Source: Saccharopolyspora rhizosphaerae
Lineage (GTDB): Bacteria > Actinomycetota > Actinomycetes > Mycobacteriales > Pseudonocardiaceae
Direction of reading: 5' to 3'
Assembly (NCBI RefSeq): GCF_003931915.1
Contig: NZ_RSAA01000015.1
Location: 186,001-250,000, forward strand
Length of the DNA stretch: 64,000 bases
A program made the position numbers and the translations under genes. Shown one piece after another: positions 56,552 to 64,000 of the stretch. Positions within the stretch are counted from its first letter, which is position 1. Each line of letters opens with the position of its first letter. The notes under the pieces were generated by a model. That model ran no database searches and was not told where the DNA came from. It saw only the letters and a list, made by a program, of their open reading frames with translations.

Positions 56552-58059
56552 GTGCTCAGCACTCGCGCGCGGTCCTGCTCGGCATCGACATCGGCACCTC
56601 CAGCTCCAAGGGCGTGCTGGTGGACACCTCGGGCACGATCGTCGCGCGGGCCAGTCGGCCGCACACGACCGCGCACCCGCACCCGGGCTGGGTCGAGCAC
56701 GACCCGGAATCGGTGTGGTGGGCCGACTTCCTGGAGCTGACCAGGGAGCTGCTGCCCGCCGCCGAGGGCTACCAGCTCGCCGGGCTGGGCGTGAGCGGCA
56801 TCGGCCCGGTGCTGCTGCCCGCCGACGGCAGCGGAAAACCGTTGCGCCAGGCGATCCTCTACGGCGTCGACACCCGGGCGACCGAGGAGATCGACGAGCT
56901 GACCGCCGAACTCGGCGCTGAGGAGGTCCTGCGGCGCGGCGGTTCGGCGCTGTCCAGCCAGGCGGTCGGGCCGAAGATCCGCTGGCTGGCCAAGCACGAA
57001 CCCGAGGTCTACCGGCGCTCCGAGATGCTGCTGATGTGCAGCTCCTACCTGGTGCACCGGCTCACCGGGCGGTACGTGCTCGACCACCACTCGGCCAGCC
57101 AGTGCGACCCGATCTACGACCTGCAGGCCAGGGACTGGTCGGCGGAGTGGGCCGCGCGCGTGGCCCCCGACCTACCGCTGCCGGAGCTGGCGTGGCCGAC
57201 CGAGGTCGTCGGGCGCGTCGGTGCCGAAGCGGCGGCCGAAACCGGTCTGCCGGAAGGACTTCCGGTCACCGCGGGCACGGTCGACGCCTGGGCCGAGGCG
57301 ACCAGCGTCGGCGTGCGCGCGCCCGGTGACGTGATGCTGATGTACGGGACCACGATGTTCTTCGTCGAGGTCCTCGACGAGGTCACGCCGCACCCGGCGC
57401 TGTGGGCTACCTGCGGAGCCTTCCCGGACACGTACACGCTGGCGGCGGGCATGGCGACCTCCGGAGCGGTCACCGACTGGCTGCGCGGGCTCGTCGAGGG
57501 GGACTTCGCCCAGCTGGTCTCCGAAGCGGCCACGGTCCCGGCCGGGTCGCGAGGTCTGCTGCTGCTGCCCTACTTCGCCGGGGAGCGCACGCCGATCTTC
57601 GACCCCTCGGCCCGGGGTGTGCTGGCCGGCCTGACCTTGGACCACGGTCGCGCCGAGCTGTACCGGGCAGCGCTGGAGGGCATCTCCTTCGGCGTCCGGC
57701 ACAACCTCGAGGCGATGGGGCAGGCGGGTGGTTCCGCACGCCGCCTGGTCGCGGTCGGCGGTGGTACGCAGGGCGGTCTGTGGACGCAGGTCGTCTCCGA
57801 CATCACCGGCAAGGAACAGCAGCTCCCCGCGGAGACGGTCGGCGCCGCCTACGGCAACGCCCTGCTCGCGGGCATCGGCACGGGTGAGGCGGTCGACCCG
57901 GACAACTGGAACCCGATCGTGGACACGGTCCGCCCGAACCCCGCCAACACCGAGCGCTACGAGGCCTACTACGGCCACTACCGCGACCTCTACGAATCAA
58001 CGTCCCGCATCGCCCACTTCCTCGCCGCCGAACAACACGCAGCCGACCAGCAACGCTGA
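56548..58059 (+). CDS. FGGY family carbohydrate kinase (ribulokinase/xylulokinase-like)
   Basis: 503 residues from GTG 56548, overlapping the isomerase stop. The ATPase fold opens LLGIDIGTSSSKGVLVDTSG. Substrate-side residues are in VSGIGPVLLPADGSGKPLRQ; phosphate and adenosine motifs are TAGTVDAWAEATSVG, LLLPYFAGERTPIFDPSARG and RLVAVGGGTQGGLWTQVVSD. FGGY kinases act on ketoses or polyols such as D-ribulose, D-xylulose or L-fuculose. Together with the isomerase, the parsimonious product is D-ribulose-5-phosphate, entering the pentose phosphate pathway directly. Confidence 0.9.
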   Translation: MSAQHSRAVLLGIDIGTSSSKGVLVDTSGTIVARASRPHTTAHPHPGWVEHDPESVWWADFLELTRELLPAAEGYQLAGLGVSGIGPVLLPADGSGKPLRQAILYGVDTRATEEIDELTAELGAEEVLRRGGSALSSQAVGPKIRWLAKHEPEVYRRSEMLLMCSSYLVHRLTGRYVLDHHSASQCDPIYDLQARDWSAEWAARVAPDLPLPELAWPTEVVGRVGAEAAAETGLPEGLPVTAGTVDAWAEATSVGVRAPGDVMLMYGTTMFFVEVLDEVTPHPALWATCGAFPDTYTLAAGMATSGAVTDWLRGLVEGDFAQLVSEAATVPAGSRGLLLLPYFAGERTPIFDPSARGVLAGLTLDHGRAELYRAALEGISFGVRHNLEAMGQAGGSARRLVAVGGGTQGGLWTQVVSDITGKEQQLPAETVGAAYGNALLAGIGTGEAVDPDNWNPIVDTVRPNPANTERYEAYYGHYRDLYESTSRIAHFLAAEQHAADQQR

Positions 58060-58071
58060 CCGCCTTCCCAG

Positions 58072-58109
58072 GTCCCGGTCCGGAACACCGCGATGATCCG
58101 GACCGGGAC
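58072..58109 (+). terminator. Intrinsic terminator of the isomerase-kinase operon
   Basis: A perfect 13-bp stem (GTCCCGGTCCGGA at 58072-58084, partner 58097-58109) with a 12-nt loop. Confidence 0.8.
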
Positions 58110-58153
58110 GGGCGTTCCGGGCTGTGCAGCGGGTTTCGCGTGGGAGCGCGATG

Positions 58154-59112
58154 TCATCCGCAGGTGAAGACGACCTTGCCGAACTTCCCCGGGCCTGCGA
58201 GCCGGGCATGTCCCCTGGCGTGCTGCTCGAGGGCGAAGGACGCGTCCACGGGGACCCGCAGGCGGCGGTGGGCGAGGAGGGGAGCACCGCGGTGCGAACC
58301 TGGTCGGCGAGCAGTGCTTTCTCCGCGGGCGGCCGGCCTCGGATGGTCGTTCCGATCAGATGGCCTCGAACCAGCATGAGGTCGAACATCCGCAGGGGAA
58401 CCGTGGCGCCGGCCTGAACACCGACGACGAGGACCGTGCCGCCGCTGCGCAGCAGGCTGACCCGGTCGAGGCAGTCCTGCCCGCCTACGAGTTCCACGAT
58501 CACGTCGTAGGGCCCGTGCCGCGCTTCGTCCGCGGGAGTGACGACGTCCACGTGCGTGCCGTCCGGGGCTAGCGCCGTCACCTCGTCGTGGAGCTCGGGA
58601 CGGCGCACGCTCGCCACGGTGTGCGCTCCGGAAATCGCGGCCACCTGCACCATGGCCGTTCCCACGCCGCCTGCGGCACCGGTGATCAGCACGCGGTCGC
58701 CTGCGTGGACCTGCGCTTGGGTGATCAGGGCGTCCCAGGCGGTGCTGAAGGCTTCTGGGAAGCCGCCGGCCTCCTGCCACGACAGGCCATCGGGCACTGC
58801 GAGCAGGAGATCGGCCGGGACGGTGATCCGCTCCGCGTGACCGCCGCCTCCGACCAGCGCCATGACGCGGTCTCCGGTGGAGAACCCGCTCACGGCGCTT
58901 CCCACGCGCTCGACTTCTCCAGCGACCTCCAGGCCGGGTACGTCGGCGGCCCATCCCGGCGGCGCCGGGTAGTCACCACGCGCCTGCTGGAGATCGGCAG
59001 CGTTGAGACCCGCGGCGCGCACGCGAACGACCACTTCTCCGGGCCCTGCCGCCGGGTCCGGCCGATCCTCCAGGCGGAAGCTCCCGCCGGAGGTGATCAC
59101 CACAGCCCGCAT
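58154..59112 (-). pseudogene. Quinone oxidoreductase (MDR family) with frameshift near the C-terminus
   Basis: From the ATG at 59112 the frame gives a zinc-independent medium-chain reductase: MRAVVITSGGSFRLEDRPDP, GLNAADLQQARGDYP, GLEVAGEVERVGS and the NADPH loop VLITGAAGGVGTAMVQVAA. At about 58279-58282 the family-like frame is lost. One base away, the expected end resumes as LLAHRRLRVPVDASFALEQH and stops at 58154 after GKFGKVVFTCG. A missing G in the GGGG run at 58279-58282 would explain this. The uncorrected frame would run on to 57997, overlapping the kinase gene. About 40 C-terminal residues are affected, so the product may be inactive. Confidence 0.75.
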
Positions 59113-59409
59113 GCCCCGCACTCTACGACCACGCGTGGATGAACCCGCGTGAGCGGGAGGAGACTGCCACCCTCTTCGCGCGGAGCCGCGATGTGCACTC
59201 TCGTCCCTCGCAGGAGGTGACGGCCCAGGGATGGCTGTCTTGGCGGTGACGGCGTGAGGTTCGTGCGCGGGAATTCGGAGCTCGCGGCGGTCGGAATTTC
59301 GGTGCTCAGGCCTGGTCGCGGGAGTTCTCGTGGTTTCAGGTCAGGGGCCTTGCGATCTTGTTGAGCTCACGCCTTCGAGTGATGAGGTGCGAGGTCGTGG
59401 GAGGTCGTC
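59113..59409. other. Divergent intergenic spacer
   Basis: About 297 nt between the oxidoreductase and the esterase. No gene, repeat or RNA structure is recognisable. It should contain two divergent promoters. Confidence 0.5.
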
Positions 59410-60402
59410 GTGGCACGGCGTGTTCTCGCGCCCGGGTTGGTCCTGGTCGTGTTGGTGGCGACCGGCTGCTCCCGGCCCGAGGCTGACGACGTGCCCGCTG
59501 GGCCGGTGCGAGACCTGGGCGCGCAGCAGGTGTTCCGGCACCAGGTCTACGCCCAGCGCGACACCGGGGCCCTGCGCCTGGACCTGTTCGTGCCGCCGCG
59601 CCGAGGCGTCGCGACCCCGCTGGTGGTGTACGTGCACGGTGGCGGGTGGGACGCCGGCGTGCGCACCCTCGACGCCGACGCGTCCGCACCGGAAGCCCCT
59701 GCAGCGCAACGGCTGTGGGAGCGCGGGTACGCGGTAGCCACAGTGGACTACCGGCTGAGCGGGGTCGCGCGGTCGCCCGCGCAGGTCGTCGACGTCGCCG
59801 ATGCGGTGCGCTGGTTGCAGGCGCGCTCCGCGCGCTGGGGGCTGGACCCGGACCGGGCGCTCTGGGGAGCGTCGGCGGGCGGACACCTGGTCTCGCAGCT
59901 CGGGATGGTCGCCGGCGATCCTGCCGAGCCGGGTGGCGGGTTGACCGGGATTCGGGCGGTCGTCGACTGGTTCGGGCCGAGCGATCTCAGCGCCGAGGCG
60001 CAGCACGAGCACCCTCGGCTGCAGGACTACGTGCGTCGGGCCGTGGCCGGTCTGCTCGGCTGCCTGCCGGTCGACTGCCCCGACGTCGCCGACGCCGCCA
60101 GTAGCGCCGGAGCCTGCGGGTGGTGGTCGCCCAGCGCGCACCGCCGCCCTGGACTTCGCAGGCCAGGCCGGTATCCGGTGCGCAACGTCTCCGGTGACGA
60201 ACCGCCGTTCCTGATCCAGCAGGGGACCGCCGACTCGCTCGTACCGCTGGACCAGAGCCTCGACTTCGCCGAAACGCTGCGCAGCTCCGGTGTCACCGCC
60301 GAGGTGCACCCCTACCAGGGCCTCGACCACGGCTTCGGCGTTGGACCCCAGACCGCCCTCGTCGTCGACACCCTCGACATCTTCGTCCGCACCCACGTCT
60401 GA
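59410..60402 (+). CDS. Alpha/beta-hydrolase lipoprotein (esterase, BD-FAE-like)
   Basis: 330 residues from GTG 59410. A lipoprotein signal (LAPGLVLVVLVATGC) anchors it outside. The hydrolase core has the oxyanion motif VYVHGGGWDAG, the Ser nucleophile in LWGASAGGHLVSQ, Asp in QQGTADSLVPLDQ and His in YQGLDHGFGVG. Between DAAS and PVRNVSGDEPP a stretch of 24 residues rich in Ser, Arg, Trp and Gly (60103-60174) looks out of place; the family normally passes straight from one to the other. An in-frame insertion is suspected. Confidence 0.85.
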   Translation: MARRVLAPGLVLVVLVATGCSRPEADDVPAGPVRDLGAQQVFRHQVYAQRDTGALRLDLFVPPRRGVATPLVVYVHGGGWDAGVRTLDADASAPEAPAAQRLWERGYAVATVDYRLSGVARSPAQVVDVADAVRWLQARSARWGLDPDRALWGASAGGHLVSQLGMVAGDPAEPGGGLTGIRAVVDWFGPSDLSAEAQHEHPRLQDYVRRAVAGLLGCLPVDCPDVADAASSAGACGWWSPSAHRRPGLRRPGRYPVRNVSGDEPPFLIQQGTADSLVPLDQSLDFAETLRSSGVTAEVHPYQGLDHGFGVGPQTALVVDTLDIFVRTHV

Positions 60403-60455
60403 CGAAGTTCCCGCTGGACACGCGGCTCGCCCGGCTGGAAGCTCGGAGCTGCGGG

Positions 60456-61391
60456 TCAGTTGTGAGTGGCGTCGGCGCCGTTGAGGGAGACGTCGTCTTC
60501 GCGGCGGACCTCGGCGACCTCGCCGGAACCCGCTGTCTCGGCGAGGGGTTGGACGGAGTTGCGGAACGCCTCCAGGGCGTCGAGTTCCCGGCGTCGCGCC
60601 GAGACGAAGCGCTGCAGGTGCGTGCTGGAGAGGTTGACCGCTTCGACCGCGTTGGTGGCCGCACGCTGCGAGCGGACCGCCTGGCTGCGGACCTGCTCGA
60701 TGTCCTCGGCGAGCGTGCGCTCGGTCGAGGCGAACATCGCCGCCGAGCCCAGCACCGCGAAACCCGTGGGGCCGCAGAGGAACACACGCTTGCTCAGCAG
60801 CCAGGACAGCAGTTGCGGGTCGGTGTCCAGAGCGGCGATGACGGCGGCGTCGGAGGGGACGAACATGATGGAGCCGTAGATCGCGTCCGCCCAGCGCTGG
60901 TAGCCCTTGCTCGCCAGCTCGGTCGCGCGGGAGCGGATGTTGCGCACGTGCACCCGCAGCGCTTCAGCGCGCTCCTCGGGGTCGTCGGTCTCCATCGCCT
61001 CGGCCCACACCGCCAGGCTCGCCTTGGAGTCGACCGGGACCTGCCTGCCGCCGCCGACTTCGAGCACCATGTCCGGTCGCGCGGCGCCGCCACCGGCGAG
61101 GTCGGTCTGCAGCGTGAAGTGGATGCCTTCGCGCAGGCCCAGCGACCGCGCGGTCTCCACCAGCACCTGCTCGCCCAGCTCACCGCGACCGGTGATCGAC
61201 GCGAACGCGACCTCGTAGCGCCGCAGCGCGGCTTGCTGCGCGGTGCTGCGGGCGCGTTCCGCCTCCACCATGCGCAGCGCGTCGTCGGCTCGGCGGGCGC
61301 TGTCGCTGTAGAGCCGCCAGAGCAGCATCAGTGCCGCCGCGACCAGCAGGATCAGCACGACGACGAACGCGACCAGCACCCCAGTCCCCAC
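60456..61391 (-). CDS. rmuC: DNA recombination protein RmuC homologue
   Basis: 311 residues from the GTG complementary to 61389-61391 (GGGAGG upstream). One N-terminal membrane segment (VLVAFVVVLILLVAAALMLL) precedes a helical region. The nuclease-like RmuC domain includes LGLREGIHFTLQTDLAGGGA, RPDMVLEVGGGRQVPVDSKA, IYGSIMFVPSDAAVIAAL and LLSKRVFLCGPTGFAVLGSA. The D-x-K (VDSKA) motif resembles restriction-fold nucleases. RmuC proteins limit inversions between short repeats. It is divergent from sbcD, another genome-stability gene. Confidence 0.9.
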   Translation of the reverse strand: MGTGVLVAFVVVLILLVAAALMLLWRLYSDSARRADDALRMVEAERARSTAQQAALRRYEVAFASITGRGELGEQVLVETARSLGLREGIHFTLQTDLAGGGAARPDMVLEVGGGRQVPVDSKASLAVWAEAMETDDPEERAEALRVHVRNIRSRATELASKGYQRWADAIYGSIMFVPSDAAVIAALDTDPQLLSWLLSKRVFLCGPTGFAVLGSAAMFASTERTLAEDIEQVRSQAVRSQRAATNAVEAVNLSSTHLQRFVSARRRELDALEAFRNSVQPLAETAGSGEVAEVRREDDVSLNGADATHN

Positions 61392-61579
61392 ACGACCTCC
61401 CTCTCGACGAGCGGACACCGCCATCATCCCGGACCGGCCCGACAAGATCACTCCGGCACGCAGGTCCGTGATCGCGGGTGGTGATCCCGGTGTCACGCTT
61501 CGGGGTGAAGGACTGCGACACGCCGAAGTGTCCTGGGGGGTTCACCCGGCTTGATCGGGGCGCCGCTAGCTTGGGGGCC

Positions 61580-62764
61580 ATGCGGGTACTGCACACCTCG
61601 GACTGGCACGTGGGGAGGACGTTCCACGGCCGTGACCTGCTCGAAGATCAAGAAGCCGTGCTCGGTGGACTGGCCGAGCTGGTCACCGAGGAGCAGGTCG
61701 ACGTCGTGGTGGTGGCCGGTGACCTCTACGACCGGGCGGTGCCCTCCGGCGAGGCGGTCCAGACGTGCGTGCGCGTGCTCTCCCGCATCCGCGAGACCGG
61801 CGCGCAGTTGGTGATCACCTCGGGCAACCACGACTCCGCGCCGCGCGTCGGCGCGTTCGCCGACTTCGCCGCCGCCGGTGGCCTGCACCTGCGCACCCGC
61901 ATCGACCGGCTGCACGAGCCGGTGCTCCTCGACGACGAGCACGGCCCGGTCGCCTTCTACGGCATCCCCTACCTCGAACCCGACCCAGCCAAGCACGTCC
62001 TGCAGGCCAGCGCGGACCTGCCCGGGGCGAGCGCCAGCATCGAAAGCCGCGGCCACACGGCGGTTCTCGGCGAGGCGATGAACCGCGTTCGCGCCGACCT
62101 CGCGGAACGCCCACCGGGCACGCGCTCGGTCGTGCTCGCGCACGCCTTCGTCACCGGCGGTGAGGGCAGCGAGTCCGAGCGCACCATCGCCGTCGGCGGC
62201 GTCGAGCAGGTGCCGGGCTCGGTCTTCGACGGCGCCGACTACGTCGCCCTCGGCCACCTGCACGGCCCGCAGACGCTCGCCGAGCACCTGCGTTACTCCG
62301 GAAGCCCGCTGGCCTACTCGTTCTCCGAGGCGAGGCAGCGCAAATCGGTGTGGCTGGTCGACCTCGACGCCGAAGGCCTCGCCGAGGTCCGGCGCCAGGA
62401 GCTTCCCGTCCCCCGGCGGCTGGCCACCATCGAGGGCGAGCTCGACGACCTGCTGCAGAACCCCGAGCACACCGAGGCGGAGGGCTGCTACGTCTCAGCC
62501 ACGCTGACCGACGAGGTCCGCCCGCTGGAAGCCATGCGCCGCCTGCAAGAACGCTTCCCGCACGCTGTGCACCTGGAGTGGAAGCCAGCATCGGGCAAGG
62601 CCACGGCCCCGCTGCGCTACGCCGAGATCGTCAAAGGCCGGGACGACAACTCCGTGGCCGCCCGCTTCGTCGAGGACTGCCGCGGCGCCGAGCCCAACGA
62701 GTCCGAACGCGCGCTGCTCGACGAGGCGCTGCACGCGGTCACCGCGGCCGAGGGGGCCGGATGA
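61580..62764 (+). CDS. sbcD: Exonuclease subunit SbcD
   Basis: 394 residues. A Mre11-family metallophosphoesterase: D8 and H10 in LHTSDWHVGRTF, GDLYDRAVPS, ITSGNHDSAPRV, LAHAFVTGGEGSESERTI and LGHLHGPQTL are the metal ligands. It is the nuclease partner of SbcC, cleaving hairpins and protein-blocked ends. sbcC begins by a 4-nt ATGA overlap, giving translational coupling. It opposes rmuC across about 190 nt. Confidence 0.95.
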   Translation: MRVLHTSDWHVGRTFHGRDLLEDQEAVLGGLAELVTEEQVDVVVVAGDLYDRAVPSGEAVQTCVRVLSRIRETGAQLVITSGNHDSAPRVGAFADFAAAGGLHLRTRIDRLHEPVLLDDEHGPVAFYGIPYLEPDPAKHVLQASADLPGASASIESRGHTAVLGEAMNRVRADLAERPPGTRSVVLAHAFVTGGEGSESERTIAVGGVEQVPGSVFDGADYVALGHLHGPQTLAEHLRYSGSPLAYSFSEARQRKSVWLVDLDAEGLAEVRRQELPVPRRLATIEGELDDLLQNPEHTEAEGCYVSATLTDEVRPLEAMRRLQERFPHAVHLEWKPASGKATAPLRYAEIVKGRDDNSVAARFVEDCRGAEPNESERALLDEALHAVTAAEGAG

Positions 62765-64000
62765 GGCTGCACCGCCTGGAACTCACGGCCTTCGGCCCGT
62801 ACTGCGACCACCAGGTCGTGGACTTCGACCAGCTCGGTGCCGACGGCCTGTTCCTGCTGCACGGTGACACCGGCGCGGGCAAGACCACGCTGCTCGACGC
62901 CATCGCCTTCGCCCTCTACGGCCAGGTCCCGGGCGCGCGCAACGACGCCAAGCGCCTGCGCTGCGACACCGCCGACGACGAGGTGACCACCAAGGTCGTG
63001 CTGGAGCTGACGATCCAGGGCCAACGGCTGCGGCTGGAGCGCAGCCCCGAGTACCAGCGCCCGAAGAAGCGCGGCGAGGGCTACACCACCCAGCAGGCCA
63101 AGGCGTCGCTGACCTGGGTCGGCGGAGCTCCGGAAGGGCACACGCCCGAGCCGCTGACCCGCATCGACGAGGTCGGCCGCACCGTGCAGCGGTTGCTCGG
63201 CATGAGCGTCGACCAGTTCTTCCAAGTCGTCATGCTCCCGCAGGGCGAGTTCGCGAGGTTCCTGCGCGCCGACACCGGCGAGCGGGAGAAGCTGCTGGAG
63301 CGGCTGTTCGGCACCGAGCGGTTCGGCGAGGTCGAGAGGTGGTTCGTCGACCGCCGCCGGGAACGCGGGCGCGCGGTTGAGGCCCGGTCGCAGCAGGTCC
63401 GCGAGCTCATCGCTCGCCTCTCCCAGGTCTCCGGCGTGCCGCAGGTCTCCGACCTCGGGGAGCCGAACTGGTTGGAGGACATCGAGAAGCAGGCGTTGCG
63501 CGACCTGGAGAACACCGCCGCCGAGCACAGCCGCCTCCGCCGCGAACGCGACCAGGCCGAGACGGTGCTGGCCGAACGCCGCGAACTCGCCGAGAAGGTC
63601 CGCCGGGTCCGCCAAGCCCGCGCCACGCTCGCCGAGATCGACGCCAAGCAGGCCGAACACGAGGCGTGGCGAGCCGAACGCGCCGCCGCGACCCGCGCGA
63701 TCCCGGTCATCTCCGCCCGCCGCACCGCCGAACGCGCGGAGCAGGACCGCGACCGCGCCGAGGCCGAAGTCGTCACCTGGGCCGCGCGCTGCCAGGTCGA
63801 CCCCGCGACGCCCGCGGAGGAGCTGCGCACCCGCGCCGGTGCCGAGCGCGAACAGGCGGGAGCGCTCGCGCAGCTGATCCCCGAAGCGCAGCAGCAGGAA
63901 ACCGACCGCCGCACGCTCAGCGAGCTGGCCGAGAAGATCACCGCAGGCGAGCGCCGCGAGGCCGAACTCGTCGCGCAGCTCGACGGACTGCCCGACCGCA
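62761..64000 (+). CDS. sbcC: Exonuclease subunit SbcC, N-terminal part
   Basis: ATG 62761 overlaps the sbcD stop; the gene runs off the right edge after about 413 residues. The Rad50-type ATPase head has RLHRLELTAFGPYCDHQVVD and Walker A GDTGAGKT at 35-42. The Q-loop region reads FQVVMLPQGEFARFLRADTG. From about residue 200 the sequence is charged coiled coil (RRERDQAETVLAERRELAEK). The zinc hook and second ATPase half lie outside the window. It forms the tether that bridges DNA ends for SbcD. Confidence 0.93.
   Translation, partial: MRLHRLELTAFGPYCDHQVVDFDQLGADGLFLLHGDTGAGKTTLLDAIAFALYGQVPGARNDAKRLRCDTADDEVTTKVVLELTIQGQRLRLERSPEYQRPKKRGEGYTTQQAKASLTWVGGAPEGHTPEPLTRIDEVGRTVQRLLGMSVDQFFQVVMLPQGEFARFLRADTGEREKLLERLFGTERFGEVERWFVDRRRERGRAVEARSQQVRELIARLSQVSGVPQVSDLGEPNWLEDIEKQALRDLENTAAEHSRLRRERDQAETVLAERRELAEKVRRVRQARATLAEIDAKQAEHEAWRAERAAATRAIPVISARRTAERAEQDRDRAEAEVVTWAARCQVDPATPAEELRTRAGAEREQAGALAQLIPEAQQQETDRRTLSELAEKITAGERREAELVAQLDGLPDR

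Overview
The window is very GC-rich and gene-dense, with many GTG and TTG starts. It looks like a chromosomal segment of a mycothiol-producing actinomycete. Mycothiol S-conjugate amidase, a proline-rich antigen (Pra) homologue, a second YidC, a lipid-droplet-associated protein and ispH beside xseA/xseB all point to the Pseudonocardiaceae/Mycobacteriales side; a Saccharopolyspora-like organism is my best guess by feel, not by a search. The order thiolase, SGNH hydrolase, cbs, pra, metB, greA, DUF4307, mca, small membrane protein, thioredoxin-domain protein, hemolysin III, cis-prenyltransferase, phoH2, fumC, glpX, DUF4245, xseB, xseA, lipid-droplet protein, ispH, DUF6542 follows the M. tuberculosis Rv1074c-Rv1111c order as I remember it, so about 12-47 kb is an old syntenic backbone with insertions.

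Layout. 0-5 kb: assorted accessory genes (S10 peptidase start, family 5 uracil-DNA glycosylase, molybdopterin oxidoreductase, DUF3224/AraC divergent pair, DinB protein), including a frameshifted antitoxin remnant and a methyltransferase broken by an amber codon. 5-11.4 kb: type II NADH dehydrogenase; a two-gene unit of a 42-residue peptide and an ATP-grasp ligase resembling graspetide (RiPP) maturases; a perfect 26-nt palindrome; an odd tRNA with UAA anticodon but a short variable arm; a repeat-rich membrane protein; a second YidC; a Bax-inhibitor-1 protein. 12-31 kb: thiolase, SGNH hydrolase, transsulfuration genes (cbs, metB), ilvA with an Lrp regulator, greA, mca and partners, prenyltransferase, two tandem chaplin-like secreted proteins, a DUF885-like metalloprotein and PhoH2. 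31-47 kb: GuaB1-DUF4288-DNA ligase operon, fumC, two secreted trypsin-like proteases flanking a flavoprotein reductase, glpX, exonuclease VII genes and ispH. Two convergent intergenic spacers (31.4-31.9 and 41.9-42.5 kb) are filled with copies of one palindromic repeat.

47.4-58.1 kb is the most coherent accessory unit: a ribose-type sugar ABC transporter, a GH172 (DUF2961) glycosidase, a LacI regulator, a fucose/arabinose-type isomerase and an FGGY kinase. The two divergent promoters ahead of the transporter and the isomerase carry the same promoter-operator module (TTGACA, 18 nt, TAGCGT, then a 16-nt LacI-type palindrome). With an isomerase and a kinase but no aldolase or epimerase, the simplest pathway is D-arabinose to D-ribulose to D-ribulose-5-phosphate, fed by GH172 cleavage of D-arabinan. 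58-64 kb: a frameshifted quinone oxidoreductase, a lipoprotein esterase, RmuC and the SbcD/SbcC nuclease pair, the last running off the window.

Three genes appear broken (1.0, 3.5 and 58.3 kb). Whether these are true pseudogenes or assembly errors cannot be told from the sequence alone.
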